DNA of 58,332 nt, from the NCBI RefSeq assembly GCF_002746455.1, contig NZ_NWUW01000024.1, positions 1 to 58,332 of the forward strand. Reading direction: 5' to 3'. The position numbers and the translations under genes are program-made. The DNA is from Bacillus fungorum (GTDB taxonomy: Bacteria > Bacillota > Bacilli > Bacillales > Bacillaceae_G). Of this stretch, positions 13,784-22,182 are shown in pieces; positions within the stretch are counted from its first letter, which is position 1, and each line of letters starts with the position of its first letter. The notes under the pieces are model-generated. The model saw only the letters and a program-made list of their open reading frames with translations. It had not been told where the DNA came from and did no database searches.

Positions 13784-14263
13784 TTACAAATGTGACCCAA
13801 TAAAAGCAATAGAGTTATGTAAAAAGTGAATACAACAAACAACCCAAAAAGCAGATATTGTAACTTGATTTTTTTCATTTTTTTTATGATATACCCAATA
13901 AGCATAATTATAGAAAAGTCCAATTATTGTTGTAGCAACGATATAAGTAATTCCAAATGAATGATTTAATCCAAATATAATCGATGCTATTAAGATAACA
14001 AGATAATTATAATCCCTGATAAAAGGAATAAAACTCAATATCCAGAATAAAAACACCTGAAAAACTATTGTTTCAAATATAGGTGCTGCAACTATTCCTG
14101 CTAAAATTTCAATAATAATAGGCTGTTCCATTATTGGATTTTTCTCTATTTCAGGTAAGAATAAATCTAATGGCATAGCAAATAAAAATGAACCTAATAA
14201 GATCAGTAATATAAACCAAACTACAGGTAAATCAAACATAAATTTATTGATTTTTGCTAACAT
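13784..14263 (-). CDS. CPBP-family membrane protein with altered first motif
   Basis: 159 residues from ATG 14263 (MLAKINKFMF), with GGAG upstream. Four to five membrane helices. The CPBP (Abi) protease motifs are only partly kept: motif 1 reads PIFETIVFQ instead of EExxFR, motif 2 FGLNH is intact, and motif 3 HFLHN is intact. In the family these residues bind zinc or form the active site of intramembrane proteases; some members give bacteriocin self-immunity. Loss of one Glu and the Arg may impair catalysis. Its place between arbitrium and integrase suggests a lysogenic-conversion gene. Confidence 0.66.
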   Translation of the reverse strand: MLAKINKFMFDLPVVWFILLILLGSFLFAMPLDLFLPEIEKNPIMEQPIIIEILAGIVAAPIFETIVFQVFLFWILSFIPFIRDYNYLVILIASIIFGLNHSFGITYIVATTIIGLFYNYAYWVYHKKNEKNQVTISAFWVVCCIHFLHNSIAFIGSHL

Positions 14264-14278
14264 ATGTTTTCTCTCCAA

Positions 14279-14563
14279 TCACCCTCTTATGTTTATAAGA
14301 GAATTATTGAGATTCCTCCTTTCACTAATTAATTTTATAAAACAAATCCATTTATATAGATTATAAGTTATTAACTACTTTTTTAAAATATATACTTTAC
14401 TATTATTTAACAACATCTGACAATCATATCCTATAACTGAAATTGTTCATATATGGTAAAATATATCCATCGCTGATATGTCCAAACTTGTAATTTTCAT
14501 AGCAGCAAAATTACAACTAGACTTATACAACATGATTCAAAACAAAATGAAGGAGTGTTTTAA
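14279..14563. other. Intergenic region upstream of integrase
   Basis: About 285 bp, very AT-rich. It holds divergent promoters for the CPBP gene and the integrase, but no clear operator or small gene. AAGGAGTG precedes the integrase GTG. Confidence 0.4.
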
Positions 14564-15673
14564 GTGAAAGGACATATTCGAAAAAGAGGAAATAAATATT
14601 GTATTGTGGTCGACATTGGACCTGATCCAGAGACAGGAAAAAGAAGACAGAAGTGGTTTTCTGGGTATAAGACAAAAAAAGAAGCACAGGCTGATGTTGC
14701 GAAGAAGATTGCGGAGTTGAATGAAGGGACTTTTATCGAGCCATCTAAGGTGACTTTAAAAGATTACCTAAATAGTTGGCTAGAAATTAAAAGTATGAGT
14801 ATTGAAGAAAGTACCTATGCTTGCTATTTAACATATATAAACACACATATTATACCTAGCATTGGAACAATTGCACTTCCTAAATTAAATGTTATGCACA
14901 TTCAAAAATGCTACAAAACTGCAATGGATAAAGGTATGGCAAACAATTCTATTCTGCTGATGCATAGGATTTTAAAAACTGCATTAAACCTAGCTGTAAA
15001 ACAAAACGTTGTTTCTCGAAATCCAGCTGCTCTTGCAGAGATTCCAAAAAGAGAAAAAGCCTCTATCCAAACTTGGACAGAGGAAGAAGTAAAGAAATTT
15101 TTATTGCATTCACAAGAAACACGTTATCATATCGGATGTCTTCTTGCAATAACTACAGGCATGCGTCTAGGGGAAGTCTTAGGTTTGCGTTGGCAAGATG
15201 TTGATTTTGAGAACCATACTGTCACAATTAATCAAACATCTGGTCATGATGATAAGATCAAAAAAACAGCAAAAACAAATTCGTCAAAGCGTACAATACC
15301 CGTGCCCATAGAAACAATAGAAGCCTTAAAAAAGCATAAGATTACAATCAATAAAGAGAAATTACGATTCGGTTCCGCTTATCAAGATCAAGACTTAATT
15401 AATTGTAATGAATTTGGCAATGTATTTAGAAAAGACAGTTTCAGACGACAATTCATTAAAATAATAAAAAACGCAGGTGTAAAGCAAATTAAATTTCATG
15501 ATTTAAGACATACGCACGCAACTTTATTATTGAAACAAGGGGTTAATCCTAAAATTATCAGTGAAAGATTAGGTCATACAGACATTTCAATAACGCTAAG
15601 TGTTTATTCGCATGTTTTACCGAATATGCAAGAAGAGGCTGTTAAAAACTTTGGTAAAAGCATCTTTGGATAG
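14564..15673 (+). CDS. int: Tyrosine site-specific integrase
   Basis: 369 residues, GTG start. An N-terminal arm-binding domain (KGHIRKRGNKYCIVVDIG ... GYKTKKEAQADVAKKI) and a SAM-like core-binding domain precede the catalytic domain. Catalytic residues are visible: Arg in TGMRLGEVLGLRW, His-x-x-Arg in FHDLRHTHATLLL, His in LGHTDISITL, and the nucleophile Tyr in SVYSHV. Length is normal. Being the last phage gene before host DNA, it places the attachment site just downstream. Confidence 0.9.
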   Translation: MKGHIRKRGNKYCIVVDIGPDPETGKRRQKWFSGYKTKKEAQADVAKKIAELNEGTFIEPSKVTLKDYLNSWLEIKSMSIEESTYACYLTYINTHIIPSIGTIALPKLNVMHIQKCYKTAMDKGMANNSILLMHRILKTALNLAVKQNVVSRNPAALAEIPKREKASIQTWTEEEVKKFLLHSQETRYHIGCLLAITTGMRLGEVLGLRWQDVDFENHTVTINQTSGHDDKIKKTAKTNSSKRTIPVPIETIEALKKHKITINKEKLRFGSAYQDQDLINCNEFGNVFRKDSFRRQFIKIIKNAGVKQIKFHDLRHTHATLLLKQGVNPKIISERLGHTDISITLSVYSHVLPNMQEEAVKNFGKSIFG

Positions 15674-15710
15674 CCAATGTTTGCAAAATGTTTGCATTTT
15701 ATATTATGAA

Positions 15711-15750
15711 GTCGAACAAACCTTGTTATATCAACGTTTGTTCGACCTTT
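15711..15750. terminator. Inverted repeat after the integrase, terminator or att-region element
   Basis: GTCGAACAAAC (15711-15721) and GTTTGTTCGAC (15736-15746) are a perfect 11-bp inverted repeat with a 14-base loop, followed by CTTTCAT. It may end int transcription. The phage attachment core should lie between 15674 and ~15750, but the other end of the phage is outside the window, so the core cannot be defined. Confidence 0.45.
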
Positions 15751-18056
15751 CATGTTATATCCGTCATATAGCTCTTTATTACTTTCGCCATATGCATGGA
15801 ATACGGCATGTGTATATTTTTTTCCTGAAGCATACTTGAATTACAGCACATATAGTGTATCATTTTAGCGATATAATTCCTTTCTACAGGTTTTACACCT
15901 AGTGGTAAAATTTCAAGTATGTATCGATGCAATGTTTCACTACCATTAAAGGAATATTCACCAGTGCTATAATACATTCCTTTTTGATCTACATATAAAC
16001 TTGTGCCCTCAGGAACATCATCACGTTCTATCACACCGTATTTCGGTGTATCAAAAGCTGTATTTATTCTTATAACATTTAAATTGGGAACCTTTAGCAC
16101 ATCAGGAACAATCTCCGGTAAAATATCTATATCAATTTTTTTATTTTGTAACTCTTTTATCCAATATTTTCTTAAATTCGCATCTACAATGAAATACACT
16201 TGCTCATTTTTCTCTTTTGCATGTTGTAAAATTTTCTTTAATGTTTCAAAAACAAATTGTTTAAATTGAATTCCCATATCATTTCTTTTTGAAGGTTGCG
16301 GTAAAAAGATATTATGTTTATTTATATTTAATAATAAATGATCAATCGTTTGCCACTCTGTATTCCCATATAATTTATATGAAATTTCTTTTCCTTTTAT
16401 TTGTGAAAAAATAGGTAAGAAATCAAATTTCGAGATTCGTTCAATCGATAAATTAACATATGTACAAGGTAAATTTATCTTATTCCAACTACGTTTCAAA
16501 AATCCTTTTTGTTCTAATAAACTAAGAATACAATCTATAATTGTTTTACGTGATACACTTTGGCCTATAAATAAATTAATAAATGCTGAAATACGGTTTG
16601 TTCGTGCAAATCCTTCTCTAACAATTTGCTTTGGATCAATTTTTTCACGGCCATCACAATTTTTCATTGCGATTAACGCCAATGTTGCTTCATTGCACTC
16701 ACCTGCAGTAGCATAAACCGCTTTCATAACATCCTCTACTAAATTTGTTTTATATTTCTGGCAATATTGCATTTTATATGGATTTTGCAATACTTTTTCA
16801 ATATCATATCTTACTATTTTTAATAATACTGGAGAATCTGCATGTAATACATATGATGATTCACTGATTTGAGCTAACACAATTTCACTTTCAAATAACG
16901 CTTGTTCTACTTCCATCGATATTTTTTCAGACCATATTTCTAACGTTATAGTCTCTAATCCTTTTGGTGCAATTAAAGGGACTAATTCATTTTCATTATT
17001 TGTTGCTATTCTTTTACATTCTGGTAGTAATGTGAAATAAGAGAATTTTTGCTGGAACCCTTTAAATAGATACTCTCTTTCCTTTACTTTTATACCAGGT
17101 TTTATTTTAGTACCTTGAACTTTATATATTCTCTCATTGTATGGAAGCAATACCCTAAGATTTGCCCCTAGCATATAATCTTTCGGATATTGAAGAATAT
17201 GCTCCAATTCAACTTCTCCACCTATATGAAAATCATCTTTTAAATTTCTAAATATCTTAATCCACTTTATACCGTTTGTAGCTTGTTGTACTTTTAGTTT
17301 TACAAACCGTAATTTTTTATTATTCGATGCAAATTCTGGAGTAGAAATTAATATCATGCCCCGTTTTCGTCTTAACAGCAAAGGAATTTCTGGATGGTTA
17401 TATTCTTGGTAGAATCTCCGAATTCCTATTGAAACATTTAATAATGGAATATTCTCACCTCCGCGTGTTATACATTCGAACCGATATACATAGGCGAAAT
17501 AATCTTGTGTTTTTTCATCTTTAATAGGCACTGACATAGCCTCACAAATATTTTGTGATCTAAGGGGAGAAAAATATATATCTTCTTCGTTTATATCTTC
17601 TAATTGTACAGGTTGTTCACAAAAAATATGTGAAATTAAAGCGGGCACCCATTTAGAATATATTTCATTATCATGTAGTACTGTTAAATTAGAAATTAAA
17701 TCGTAATGCCATTCATATTTTGGCAATTCTATTAGTTTATTAGGTTTCCAATCATGAATCACCTCATACCAACTTTGAAAAATATAATCGAGTTGTTCTT
17801 TTCTAATAGGTTCTTTACATACAATCCACGGTGTATTTTCATTTAATACATATGGATTATGCTGAATAAATAATATATCAGAAAACATATCATATAATCT
17901 TTCATTCAATCGTTTCAACTTACTCGTTAATAAAAATGTCTTATAATGTATCTCTACAATATCGAGCCAATCAATAGGGAAATATATAAATGATACACTT
18001 TCGTTTAAAAAAGGTTCTACTATATTTTCAAATGTTAACAGTCTTAGTTTTTCCAT
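15750..18056 (-). CDS. pPIWI-RE-like protein (prokaryotic PIWI relative), stand-alone
   Basis: 768 residues. Family-like blocks appear in order: an N-terminal X-like domain; YFAYVYRFECITRGG then LNVSIGIRRFYQE; VYFIVDANLRKYWIKELQ; LNVIRINTAFDTPKYGV; and the C-terminal LQEKNIHMPYSMHMAKVIKSYM. These recall the pPIWI-RE family (DUF3962, X and RNase H-like modules) described by Burroughs, Iyer and Aravind. Such proteins are usually encoded with a DinG-type helicase and a nuclease, proposed to act in defence against plasmids or phages. Neither partner is seen here. Catalytic residues could not be assigned by eye. It sits immediately beside the phage integrase. Confidence 0.6.
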   Translation of the reverse strand: MEKLRLLTFENIVEPFLNESVSFIYFPIDWLDIVEIHYKTFLLTSKLKRLNERLYDMFSDILFIQHNPYVLNENTPWIVCKEPIRKEQLDYIFQSWYEVIHDWKPNKLIELPKYEWHYDLISNLTVLHDNEIYSKWVPALISHIFCEQPVQLEDINEEDIYFSPLRSQNICEAMSVPIKDEKTQDYFAYVYRFECITRGGENIPLLNVSIGIRRFYQEYNHPEIPLLLRRKRGMILISTPEFASNNKKLRFVKLKVQQATNGIKWIKIFRNLKDDFHIGGEVELEHILQYPKDYMLGANLRVLLPYNERIYKVQGTKIKPGIKVKEREYLFKGFQQKFSYFTLLPECKRIATNNENELVPLIAPKGLETITLEIWSEKISMEVEQALFESEIVLAQISESSYVLHADSPVLLKIVRYDIEKVLQNPYKMQYCQKYKTNLVEDVMKAVYATAGECNEATLALIAMKNCDGREKIDPKQIVREGFARTNRISAFINLFIGQSVSRKTIIDCILSLLEQKGFLKRSWNKINLPCTYVNLSIERISKFDFLPIFSQIKGKEISYKLYGNTEWQTIDHLLLNINKHNIFLPQPSKRNDMGIQFKQFVFETLKKILQHAKEKNEQVYFIVDANLRKYWIKELQNKKIDIDILPEIVPDVLKVPNLNVIRINTAFDTPKYGVIERDDVPEGTSLYVDQKGMYYSTGEYSFNGSETLHRYILEILPLGVKPVERNYIAKMIHYMCCNSSMLQEKNIHMPYSMHMAKVIKSYMTDIT

Positions 18057-18365
18057 AAAATCATTACTTCCTTTCTTTATTTGTCTTGATCATCAAAAAA
18101 CTAGAAAAACTAGCACATACTCTAATCCATTTAAATCAAGTATTTAAAAGAAAAGTAAAAAACATTTCTCCGAATAATGTATTATTAAAACAGCTCATTT
18201 AAAAATAAAAAGTAATTATCATATACAGCCCCCTTGAAAACTATATTTCAATACATTCAAATTATATAATATAAATAATGTAATGTATTTATCATTTACA
18301 ATAATTTTACAATAAAATAAAAAAGGAACACCTTAAGTCGATGCCCTTTTTATAAATATTAATAT
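18057..18365. other. AT-rich intergenic region, no gene seen
   Basis: About 310 bp of very AT-rich DNA upstream of the pPIWI-RE-like gene. A weak ribosome binding site (GGAAG) precedes its ATG. No small ORF with good signals was found. Confidence 0.4.
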
Positions 18366-18845
18366 TTATATAATTGAACATACGGATAAGATTAGTTTCC
18401 CAAATGAAATTGCCCCTAGTAAACCTAATACAAATCCTGTAAAACAAATACAATCAGCAAGACAAATAGAAGACTGCGATAATGGAACAAATGACCTACT
18501 TGTATTCGATCCATATTGTTTTATTTTCTCATAATTCATATCTAACATGAAATGTAGACATGTTACACCATCCTCAATAGTATGTAGAGATTCTTTTTCT
18601 AATCGCTCCAATAATTTACTATTCAAAGCAACTGGAAGAGGATACTGCTTATCTAATTTCATATTTTGATAGATTAATTGTAAACGAGATAATATATTAT
18701 TTTTCTTTTTTTCACATGTTACTGTACATTTCATATTATTAAATTCATTTAATAACAGTGTCAATTCATCTCTTTTTCCGTATAAATCCTTAGCTATTTT
18801 TCTCTTTAGTTTGTACGAATGGATAACAGATTTAAATTCAATCAT
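18366..18845 (-). CDS. Unknown protein with C-terminal membrane anchor, 159 aa
   Basis: The first ~110 residues are charged and helical (MIEFKSVIHSYKLKRKIAKD ... KLLERLEKESLHTIEDG). The last ~28 residues (FTGFVLGLLGAISFGKLIL onward) form a membrane segment, preceded by a Cys cluster (SSICLADCICF). AGGAAGTG precedes the ATG. No family is recognised. It lies on the same strand as the pPIWI-RE-like gene, 310 bp upstream, so a shared role is possible but unproven. Confidence 0.5.
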   Translation of the reverse strand: MIEFKSVIHSYKLKRKIAKDLYGKRDELTLLLNEFNNMKCTVTCEKKKNNILSRLQLIYQNMKLDKQYPLPVALNSKLLERLEKESLHTIEDGVTCLHFMLDMNYEKIKQYGSNTSRSFVPLSQSSICLADCICFTGFVLGLLGAISFGKLILSVCSII

Positions 18846-19021
18846 TTTAATACACTTCCTAATTAAATATTATTTACCCATTATTCTATAGATAAACAGT
18901 ACTTTTTAATCCTATTTAAAATACACTCAAGCACCTTAACTTACTATCGATTAACATTACATTAACCTTACACAATTGTAATAATTTCATGACCTACACA
19001 CTAACTAAAAGAAATCGCTCC
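18846..19021. other. Intergenic, no gene seen
   Basis: AT-rich, between the membrane-anchored protein and the integrase remnant. No conserved motif or ORF stands out. Confidence 0.35.
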
Positions 19022-19168
19022 TTAAATTAGACAGATATTTGATGGTAAAACCATAAGAAAAAAGCAATGATTAGATTTATATCTAGCCATTGCTTTATCT
19101 ACCTCATCTTGATTTATACCTATATATCTTATTGTTACTCTTTCACTTGAATGATCGAATATATCCAT
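19022..19168 (-). pseudogene. Tyrosine recombinase C-terminal remnant
   Basis: A 48-codon frame contains MDIFDHSSERVTIRYIGINQ then DEVDKAM. This is the end of a phage/ICE-type integrase: the HxxxxxTxRYIGI block holds the catalytic Tyr. The rest of the gene is missing, and an in-frame TAG lies four codons upstream. It marks an older mobile element next to the bacteriocin precursor. The tail after DEVDKAM is probably out of the original frame. Confidence 0.6.
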
Positions 19169-19237
19169 TAGCGATGGCTATATTCTTTGTCGGCATATAC
19201 ATGTATAAAGTTAGTGTTTTTTAATTGATAAATGTAG

Positions 19238-19531
19238 TCAATATTCATATGTTACAATAGTACCAGTAGTATCAAAAGTACCATTAAAACAATTAGAGCA
19301 ACCACCACAACCTCCACAGCCGCCACAACCAAAACAACCGAAGCAACCAATACAACGGAATCCACCACAACGACCGCCACAACCGCCACAACGACCACAG
19401 CCACCGCAACGACGAGCAGCATCTTCAATATAGTAATATGGATATTGGTTTTGTGGGTCCCAATACACAATATCTCCAGACCGGTAATCATTAAGGCTTA
19501 ACGCTTGTAGTTCTTGTTGAAACTGATTCAT
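19238..19531 (-). CDS. Heterocycloanthracin/sonorensin-type bacteriocin precursor
   Basis: 97 residues from ATG 19531 (MNQFQQELQALSLNDYRSGD), 8 bases after GGAGG. The leader ends around EDAARR. The core then repeats Cys-x-x triplets (CGGCGRCGGCGGRCGG, then CFGCFGCGGCGGCGGC), the hallmark of this thiazole/oxazole-modified peptide family in the B. cereus group. Cysteines would be cyclised by a YcaO-type synthase encoded elsewhere; no maturation gene is in the window. Known members are also orphan precursors far from their enzymes. Confidence 0.85.
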   Translation of the reverse strand: MNQFQQELQALSLNDYRSGDIVYWDPQNQYPYYYIEDAARRCGGCGRCGGCGGRCGGFRCIGCFGCFGCGGCGGCGGCSNCFNGTFDTTGTIVTYEY

Positions 19532-19537
19532 TTTCAT

Positions 19538-20272
19538 AACCTCCGTTTATAAGATACAACCTCATCGATGCTTTCCTATATTTCTGTTCGTTAAATCTAA
19601 GTAGAAATAGCGCTATAAACTAAGTTCAATACATACACCAACAAAGTATGACTTATCACTAGATGATGCACCTTGTTCATGTACCTATTTTTACTATGGG
19701 CTCATTTTTATAAATAGAAATTATAAAATTTGAATTCTAGTGTTATATCTTCATGCTTACTAAATTCAATTCATTTCTCAATAACCATGATGCCGTACCC
19801 TATGTATTCCCGTCTGCCACTTAGATTTTTCTATACTGTAAATGCCTCTCGTTATAACACTTCCATATACTTTCTGAGCGTGCCAACTTTTATATACTTC
19901 ACTAGCCGGATAAACAATCTCGTCCGCCGTAGCATCAAAACACCTAATAGTGACAGAATTCAATAACCGTTAAGAAATCCCTATAAAATAAGCACTGATT
20001 AGGTATGTTTTTCTACTTTTCTACCAAGCTCTCCATGAAATTGCTAATTGAAGAAAGACCCACTTAGATGGATGCGTCTTTTTGTGACACCTCTTTTCTG
20101 AAATCATATAAAGCACTTGCGCTTAAAAGAACAAGTATACCTTAAGGAACATCTATCAAAATAGTTTTCCAAATCTCTGGAATTACTCATGTAATTTTTT
20201 CTGCTGTTGCAAGATATGTTTGAAATATAGATACGTATTATCCCTACCTATCTATAACATTACTTCCATTAT
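19538..20272. other. 735-bp region without a convincing gene
   Basis: The only frame of note is minus-strand 19778-19963 (61 codons, TTG start, no ribosome binding site; VYPASEVYKSWHAQKVYGSV, then HRVRHHGY at the end). It reads like a gene remnant but cannot be named. A weak plus-strand hairpin with T-run (AAAGAC ... GTCTTTTTG) lies at 20053-20085. Confidence 0.35.
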
Positions 20273-20962
20273 TTATCCAATTACATCTTTTACGTCTGTA
20301 TCCACTGGCCACTTTTCTAATGTATAAGCCATTTCCCAAAATGAATATTCATATTGACTACTAATAATAAAATGTTGTTTCATTCGATTTCGGTCTGCCT
20401 CTGTTACTTTTTCAGCTATTGCATCTAATCGTGTAATTTGCTCTTCAACTAATGTACGGAACCAATCGGATCCATAAGCAGAAATCCATTCGTTATAAAT
20501 TGGCTCTTCTGGCTTACACTCTTTTAAACGCTCACCAATTTCATAATACAGCCAATAGCAAGGTAAAATTGCTGCAATGATATCGCCTAAATGTCCTTCA
20601 TACGCAGCACGATACATATGTGAAGTATATGCGTATGCAGTTGGAGCAGGGATAAAACTATCTTTTTCTTCTTGTGTTACCCCTAGTTTCTTCGCAAAAT
20701 TTTCATGTAAAGATAATTCCGCCTCATATGTATTTTGAGCATGGTGTGCCATACGAGCTGTCGTTTCTAATTCCAGTGCTTTTGCAGCTCCTAAAGTTTG
20801 TACTCTAGCGAAGTGACTCAAATAGTATGAATCTTGAAGCACGTAATAGCGAAAACTAGCTAAATCTAACGTTCCTTCACCAAGTTTTTTTACAAAAGGA
20901 TGATGAAAACTAGCTTCCCAAATTGAATCTACTTCTTTACGTAATGATTGTGAAAAAATCAT
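20273..20962 (-). CDS. tenA: Thiaminase II / aminopyrimidine aminohydrolase TenA
   Basis: 229 residues, full length. TenA hallmarks are present: YYVLQDSYYLSHFARV near residue 40, the active-site Cys in ILPCYWLYYEIGERL, and the C-terminal Glu in SQYEYSFWEMAY. The enzyme hydrolyses thiamine breakdown products such as formylaminopyrimidine derivatives to salvage hydroxymethylpyrimidine. A TPP riboswitch with terminator lies just upstream. It appears to be monocistronic here; no other thi gene follows. Confidence 0.92.
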   Translation of the reverse strand: MIFSQSLRKEVDSIWEASFHHPFVKKLGEGTLDLASFRYYVLQDSYYLSHFARVQTLGAAKALELETTARMAHHAQNTYEAELSLHENFAKKLGVTQEEKDSFIPAPTAYAYTSHMYRAAYEGHLGDIIAAILPCYWLYYEIGERLKECKPEEPIYNEWISAYGSDWFRTLVEEQITRLDAIAEKVTEADRNRMKQHFIISSQYEYSFWEMAYTLEKWPVDTDVKDVIG

Positions 20963-21023
20963 GTAAATCCCTCCAATAATTAATTAAATATAAGTATTTA
21001 TCCACAGCTATTAACGCTTTAAA

Positions 21024-21058
21024 ATAAAAAAACTTTCTTTACAGGCGTAAAGAAAGTG
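21024..21058 (-). terminator. Riboswitch-controlled terminator of tenA
   Basis: On the minus strand ACTTTCTTTAC-GCCT-GTAAAGAAAGT is an 11-bp hairpin followed by T7. It lies between the TPP aptamer and tenA and is the expected off-switch when TPP is bound. Confidence 0.85.
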
Positions 21059-21092
21059 AAATTGACAATATTTATACATGAAATAGCAATGT

Positions 21093-21186
21093 CTTTCCCA
21101 CTTCCCTACGCTGGCATTAACCAGATCAGGTACTAAGAGTCTCAAATTCCCATTTGATCTCAGCCTATAATAGGCCCCCCTAGTGG
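21093..21186 (-). promoter_or_regulatory. TPP (thi-box) riboswitch aptamer
   Basis: The minus strand reads AGGGGGGCC, then GGCTGAGA, then ACCTGATCTGGTTAATGCC and AGCGTAGGGAAG. These are the conserved P1/P2/P4/P5 landmarks of the thiamine pyrophosphate aptamer. It should lower tenA transcription when TPP is plentiful. Confidence 0.95.
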
Positions 21187-21263
21187 ATAAATATTTAATT
21201 TTCGTATTATATTCATCATAACATACTTCATATTACTATCAAAATTATTCATGATACTACTAC

Positions 21264-22178
21264 TTAAAACCCTTCTTCTTTCCTTACTCTTAATGAAGTT
21301 TCAATAATCATATCTAATAGTTTACTATAATTAATTCCCCCGGCACCTGCACTTTTTGGTAGTAAACTTGCTTGTGTCATCCCTGGTAATGTATTAACCT
21401 CCATTACATATGGAATACCGTCTTTCACCATCATATCAACCCTTGCATAAACACTACATTTTAATGCTTTATAGCAAGCCAGTGCCGCTTTGTTTACACG
21501 TTCTTTTAATTCAGCTGGAAGTTCAATAACTTCTTCAATAGTACCTGCATCATCATATTTCGCATTGTAATCAAAGAACTCAGCAGTATGTCGAATGGAA
21601 ATAATAGGTAACTGTTTTCCGTCAAAAATGGAACATGTAATCTCGTCACCTTTTATATACTTTTCTATTACTACTTCAGAATCCCATTCGAACACAGTTT
21701 CCAGCATTGAAATTAATTCGTCTTTATTGTATACAATCGTTACCCCAACACTTGAGCCACCAGAGTTTGGTTTTACCACTAACGGAAATCCTAACTTATC
21801 TAATTCATCAAGAATTAGATCCTCCATTTTTGTAAGTTCAATCCAATCTGGTGTTTCTATTCCTTCATAACGTAAAATCTTTTTCGAAATGTTTTTGTCC
21901 ATACATATACCGCTAGATAACATATTGCTCCCGCTATAAGGAATACCTAAACTTTCAAGCGTTCCTTGAACCGTCCCATCTTCTCCGTATTTTCCGTGTA
22001 ATGCGAGCAACGCAAAATCAATGTCTTTTGCTTTTTCGATTAAATCCATTTTTTCATTTAACGTAATTGGTACTATTTCATATTTATTTTTATCTAAATT
22101 TGCAATCATTTCATTTCCAGTCATAATTGATACTTGTTTTTCAGAGGATACTCCTCCCATAATAACGCCAATTCTCAT
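21264..22178 (-). CDS. ddl: D-alanine--D-alanine ligase
   Basis: 304 residues from ATG 22178 (MRIGVIMGGVSSEKQVS), with GGAG eight bases upstream; the frame to 22199 is an overrun. ATP-grasp features include HGKYGEDGTVQG, PLVVKPNSGGSSVGVT, the lid region, and YVMEVNTLPGMTQASLLPKSA. It joins two D-Ala for peptidoglycan. It lies 4 bp downstream of the MocR-type regulator, an arrangement suggesting regulation like that of DdlR in Brevibacillus. Confidence 0.92.
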   Translation of the reverse strand: MRIGVIMGGVSSEKQVSIMTGNEMIANLDKNKYEIVPITLNEKMDLIEKAKDIDFALLALHGKYGEDGTVQGTLESLGIPYSGSNMLSSGICMDKNISKKILRYEGIETPDWIELTKMEDLILDELDKLGFPLVVKPNSGGSSVGVTIVYNKDELISMLETVFEWDSEVVIEKYIKGDEITCSIFDGKQLPIISIRHTAEFFDYNAKYDDAGTIEEVIELPAELKERVNKAALACYKALKCSVYARVDMMVKDGIPYVMEVNTLPGMTQASLLPKSAGAGGINYSKLLDMIIETSLRVRKEEGF

Positions 22179-22182
22179 TTCC

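Noticed and set aside
19055..19095. Hairpin AAAGCAATG ... CATTGCTTT as a terminator
   Set aside because: It lies within the integrase-remnant coding sequence (VDKAMARYKS), so it may be incidental; not listed as a feature.
19252..19491. Second minus-strand frame made of Val/Ala repeats
   Set aside because: It is the out-of-frame reading of the Cys-x-x repeats of the bacteriocin precursor.
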